Of a stretch of 64,000 nucleotides of DNA, positions 62,591 through 64,000 are shown piece after piece; positions within the stretch are counted from its first letter, which is position 1; every line of letters begins with the position of its first letter. Below the pieces are notes generated by a model. That model made no database searches. It was not told the origin of the DNA and saw only the letters and a list, made by a program, of their open reading frames with translations. Source of the DNA: a bacterium (lineage in GTDB: Bacteria > Bacteroidota > Ignavibacteria > Kapaibacteriales > UBA7675); assembly GCA_030430495.1 (NCBI GenBank), contig JAUIKM010000028.1, positions 1 to 64,000 of the forward strand, written 5' to 3'. The translations under genes and the position numbers were made by a program.

Positions 62591-62630
62591 CCGGCTCTTT
62601 TCCTGGCCTTCTTGTTAGCCTTGCGGTCGC
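62591..62630. repeat. dispersed intergenic element, partial
   Basis: CCGGCTCTTTTCC and GGCCTTCTTGTTAGCCTTGCGG resemble the left arm of the element with several changes. It lies in the 146-base gap between the M16 and moxR genes. Confidence 0.4.
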
Positions 62631-62691
62631 AGGCCGGATATTGACGAACATCCGGCTAAAAAGTTCATAGTTCCGCGATTTTTGGTCAATG

Positions 62692-64000
62692 TCAGACGTC
62701 GACTTTGTTGATGTCGATTACGCGCGACTCACCGAAATCCGCCAGCGCGCCGCGCACCTGCGCTTCGTCGCCGCACACGCCGATCACCAGATTTTCCTCG
62801 TCGAACCAACGGCCCTGCACCTCCAGCAGCTCGTCCGCGTCCAGCGCCACAATGCGCTCAAAGAAGTTCTGGTAGTAGTCAACCGGCAGGTCGTAGAGTT
62901 CCAATATGCTGATCAGCCCGACGATCTGCTGCGGCGTTTCAAAGCGCAAGGCAAATGAACCCAGCAGGTAGTTGCGGGTCAGGTCCAGTTCCTCCGCGCT
63001 GATGGCCTCGCGGCGAATGCGCTCAAGCTCGGCAAACAGGTCGTGCATGGCGGGCGTCGTCACCGCATTGCCGAAGTTGGAACCGATAATGATCGCCGAG
63101 GCGTGCCGGCGCGCGTCGATATACGAATCGATGCCGTAGGTATAACCTTTTTCCTCGCGAATTTTGCTGCTCAGACGCGAAACAAACATGGCGCCAAAGA
63201 GTGTGTTGCACACCTGGATGGGCACGTAGTCGGGATTGTCGTGCAGCGGCGCGCGCAGTCCAACGCGCACGGAGGCTTGCACGGCGTCTTTCTTGGGCGC
63301 AATCAGCACACTGCGTCCATTGAGCATTGCCGGCGCGGGGGGAGCGGCAAAGGCCGTCCCGGCATTGTTCCAGCCGCCGAATCGCGCGTTGAGCATGCCG
63401 CTGATCGTCTGCTCATCGACGTCGCCCGCGGCGACAAAAAAGGCCCGACCGGAAGCAAAGGCGGCTTCGTACCAGGCGCGGCAATCTTCAGAGCGAATTG
63501 AGGCAATTGTCTCCTGCGTGCCCATGGCCGGGTGGCCGTAGGGATGACCGGCGTAAAGGCCGTGCGAAAGCGCCCGGGAGGAAAGGTAGGCGGGATCGAC
63601 TTCCTGCTGCTGCAGGCCGGCGATCGACTGACGCTGCATGCGTTCGATGTCGTCCGCATTAAACGCGGGATTCAGCAGCACGTCGGCCATCAGGTCCAGT
63701 CCCTGATCCAGGAACTCACTCAGCACGTTCAGCGAGATGTTGGCGGCGTCCCAGTCAACGCCGACGCGCAGGGTGCCGCCGAGGAAGTCGATTTCCGCGG
63801 CTATTGTCTGGGCCGAGCGCGTAGCCGTGCCTTTCTTGAGCATTTTGGCCGTAAACGACGCCAGACCGGCGATGGGTTCGTGCAGTGCGCCGTTCTTGAT
63901 CACCACGCTGAGCGACACCAGCGTCTGGGTGTGATCTTCAACCAGAATCAGGCGGCAGTTGTTGGCGAGCCGGACCGTCCGGTACTCCGGAAAGATCAGT
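62692..64000 (-). CDS. M16-family peptidase-like protein, zinc motif absent (5' partial)
   Basis: At least 435 residues; the frame stays open to the window edge and the start lies outside. It has the two-domain M16 fold: an N-terminal domain with FTAKMLKKGTATRSAQ where catalytic members have HFLEHMLFKGT, and a C-terminal domain with the R/Y site KIREEKGYTYGIDSY. The HxxEH zinc site is thus missing, as in the non-catalytic partner of M16B pairs. The catalytic subunit is usually encoded next to it and may lie just beyond the window. It leads the minus-strand run to moxR. Confidence 0.85.
   Translation of the reverse strand, partial: LIFPEYRTVRLANNCRLILVEDHTQTLVSLSVVIKNGALHEPIAGLASFTAKMLKKGTATRSAQTIAAEIDFLGGTLRVGVDWDAANISLNVLSEFLDQGLDLMADVLLNPAFNADDIERMQRQSIAGLQQQEVDPAYLSSRALSHGLYAGHPYGHPAMGTQETIASIRSEDCRAWYEAAFASGRAFFVAAGDVDEQTISGMLNARFGGWNNAGTAFAAPPAPAMLNGRSVLIAPKKDAVQASVRVGLRAPLHDNPDYVPIQVCNTLFGAMFVSRLSSKIREEKGYTYGIDSYIDARRHASAIIIGSNFGNAVTTPAMHDLFAELERIRREAISAEELDLTRNYLLGSFALRFETPQQIVGLISILELYDLPVDYYQNFFERIVALDADELLEVQGRWFDEENLVIGVCGDEAQVRGALADFGESRVIDINKVDV

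Overview
The window looks like a chromosomal segment from a GC-rich member of the Bacteroidota/Chlorobiota (FCB) group, possibly of the Kapabacteria/Ignavibacteria type. The reasons are: eight secreted proteins ending in type IX secretion (T9SS) type-A-like sorting domains, OmpA-family proteins with two OmpA domains, a Bacteroidota-type LptE, a bTHX ribosomal protein and a DUF4286 domain. Only about 24 bases of 16S rRNA are inside the window, at the left edge on the minus strand, so the placement is an inference from gene content. I see no phage, transposase, CRISPR array or tRNA.

Left part (1-16.5 kb): the 5' end of a 16S gene and its leader; rfbA; a minus-strand pair consisting of a large T9SS/IgGFc-binding-type surface protein and a double-OmpA protein; a small plus-strand set (DinB, YjbR, DUF2459); a PAS histidine kinase with an Rcp1-like response regulator; a lipoprotein alpha/beta hydrolase; a TPR lipoprotein overlapping a LipM-like acyltransferase; then cupin, NlpC/P60 lipoprotein and an ATP-grasp-like protein.

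Middle (16.5-41 kb): a tandem family of BACON-domain T9SS proteins (one decayed copy and two full copies with shared leader and trailer), a secreted WD40/T9SS protein, a DUF4031-DUF4286 fusion, a PqqB-like metallo-hydrolase, an apparent operon of bTHX, HAD phosphatase and a DEDDh/GIY-YIG nuclease, a second IgGFc-type protein plus double-OmpA pair, and a 1,248-residue choice-of-anchor T9SS protein.

Right part (41-64 kb): a minus-strand envelope group (MBL hydrolase, LptE, GT2 synthase, lipoprotein); a thiolase; three tandem copies of a small secreted ten-cysteine protein that I do not recognise; queA; an acyl-CoA carboxylase beta subunit; about 1 kb without a gene; two tandem IgGFc-type T9SS proteins; and a housekeeping operon on the minus strand (M16 peptidase-like protein, MoxR, Der, ExoA, DUF481).

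Themes: much of the coding capacity makes cell-surface or secreted proteins, often in paralogous sets (four IgGFc-type, three BACON-type, two double-OmpA, three ten-cysteine). Intergenic spaces carry a recurrent imperfect inverted-repeat element with arms like GGCTTGCTTTTTCC and TTGTTTGTC. The ten-cysteine array, the BACON-type array and the IgGFc/OmpA modules are the best candidates for undescribed systems.
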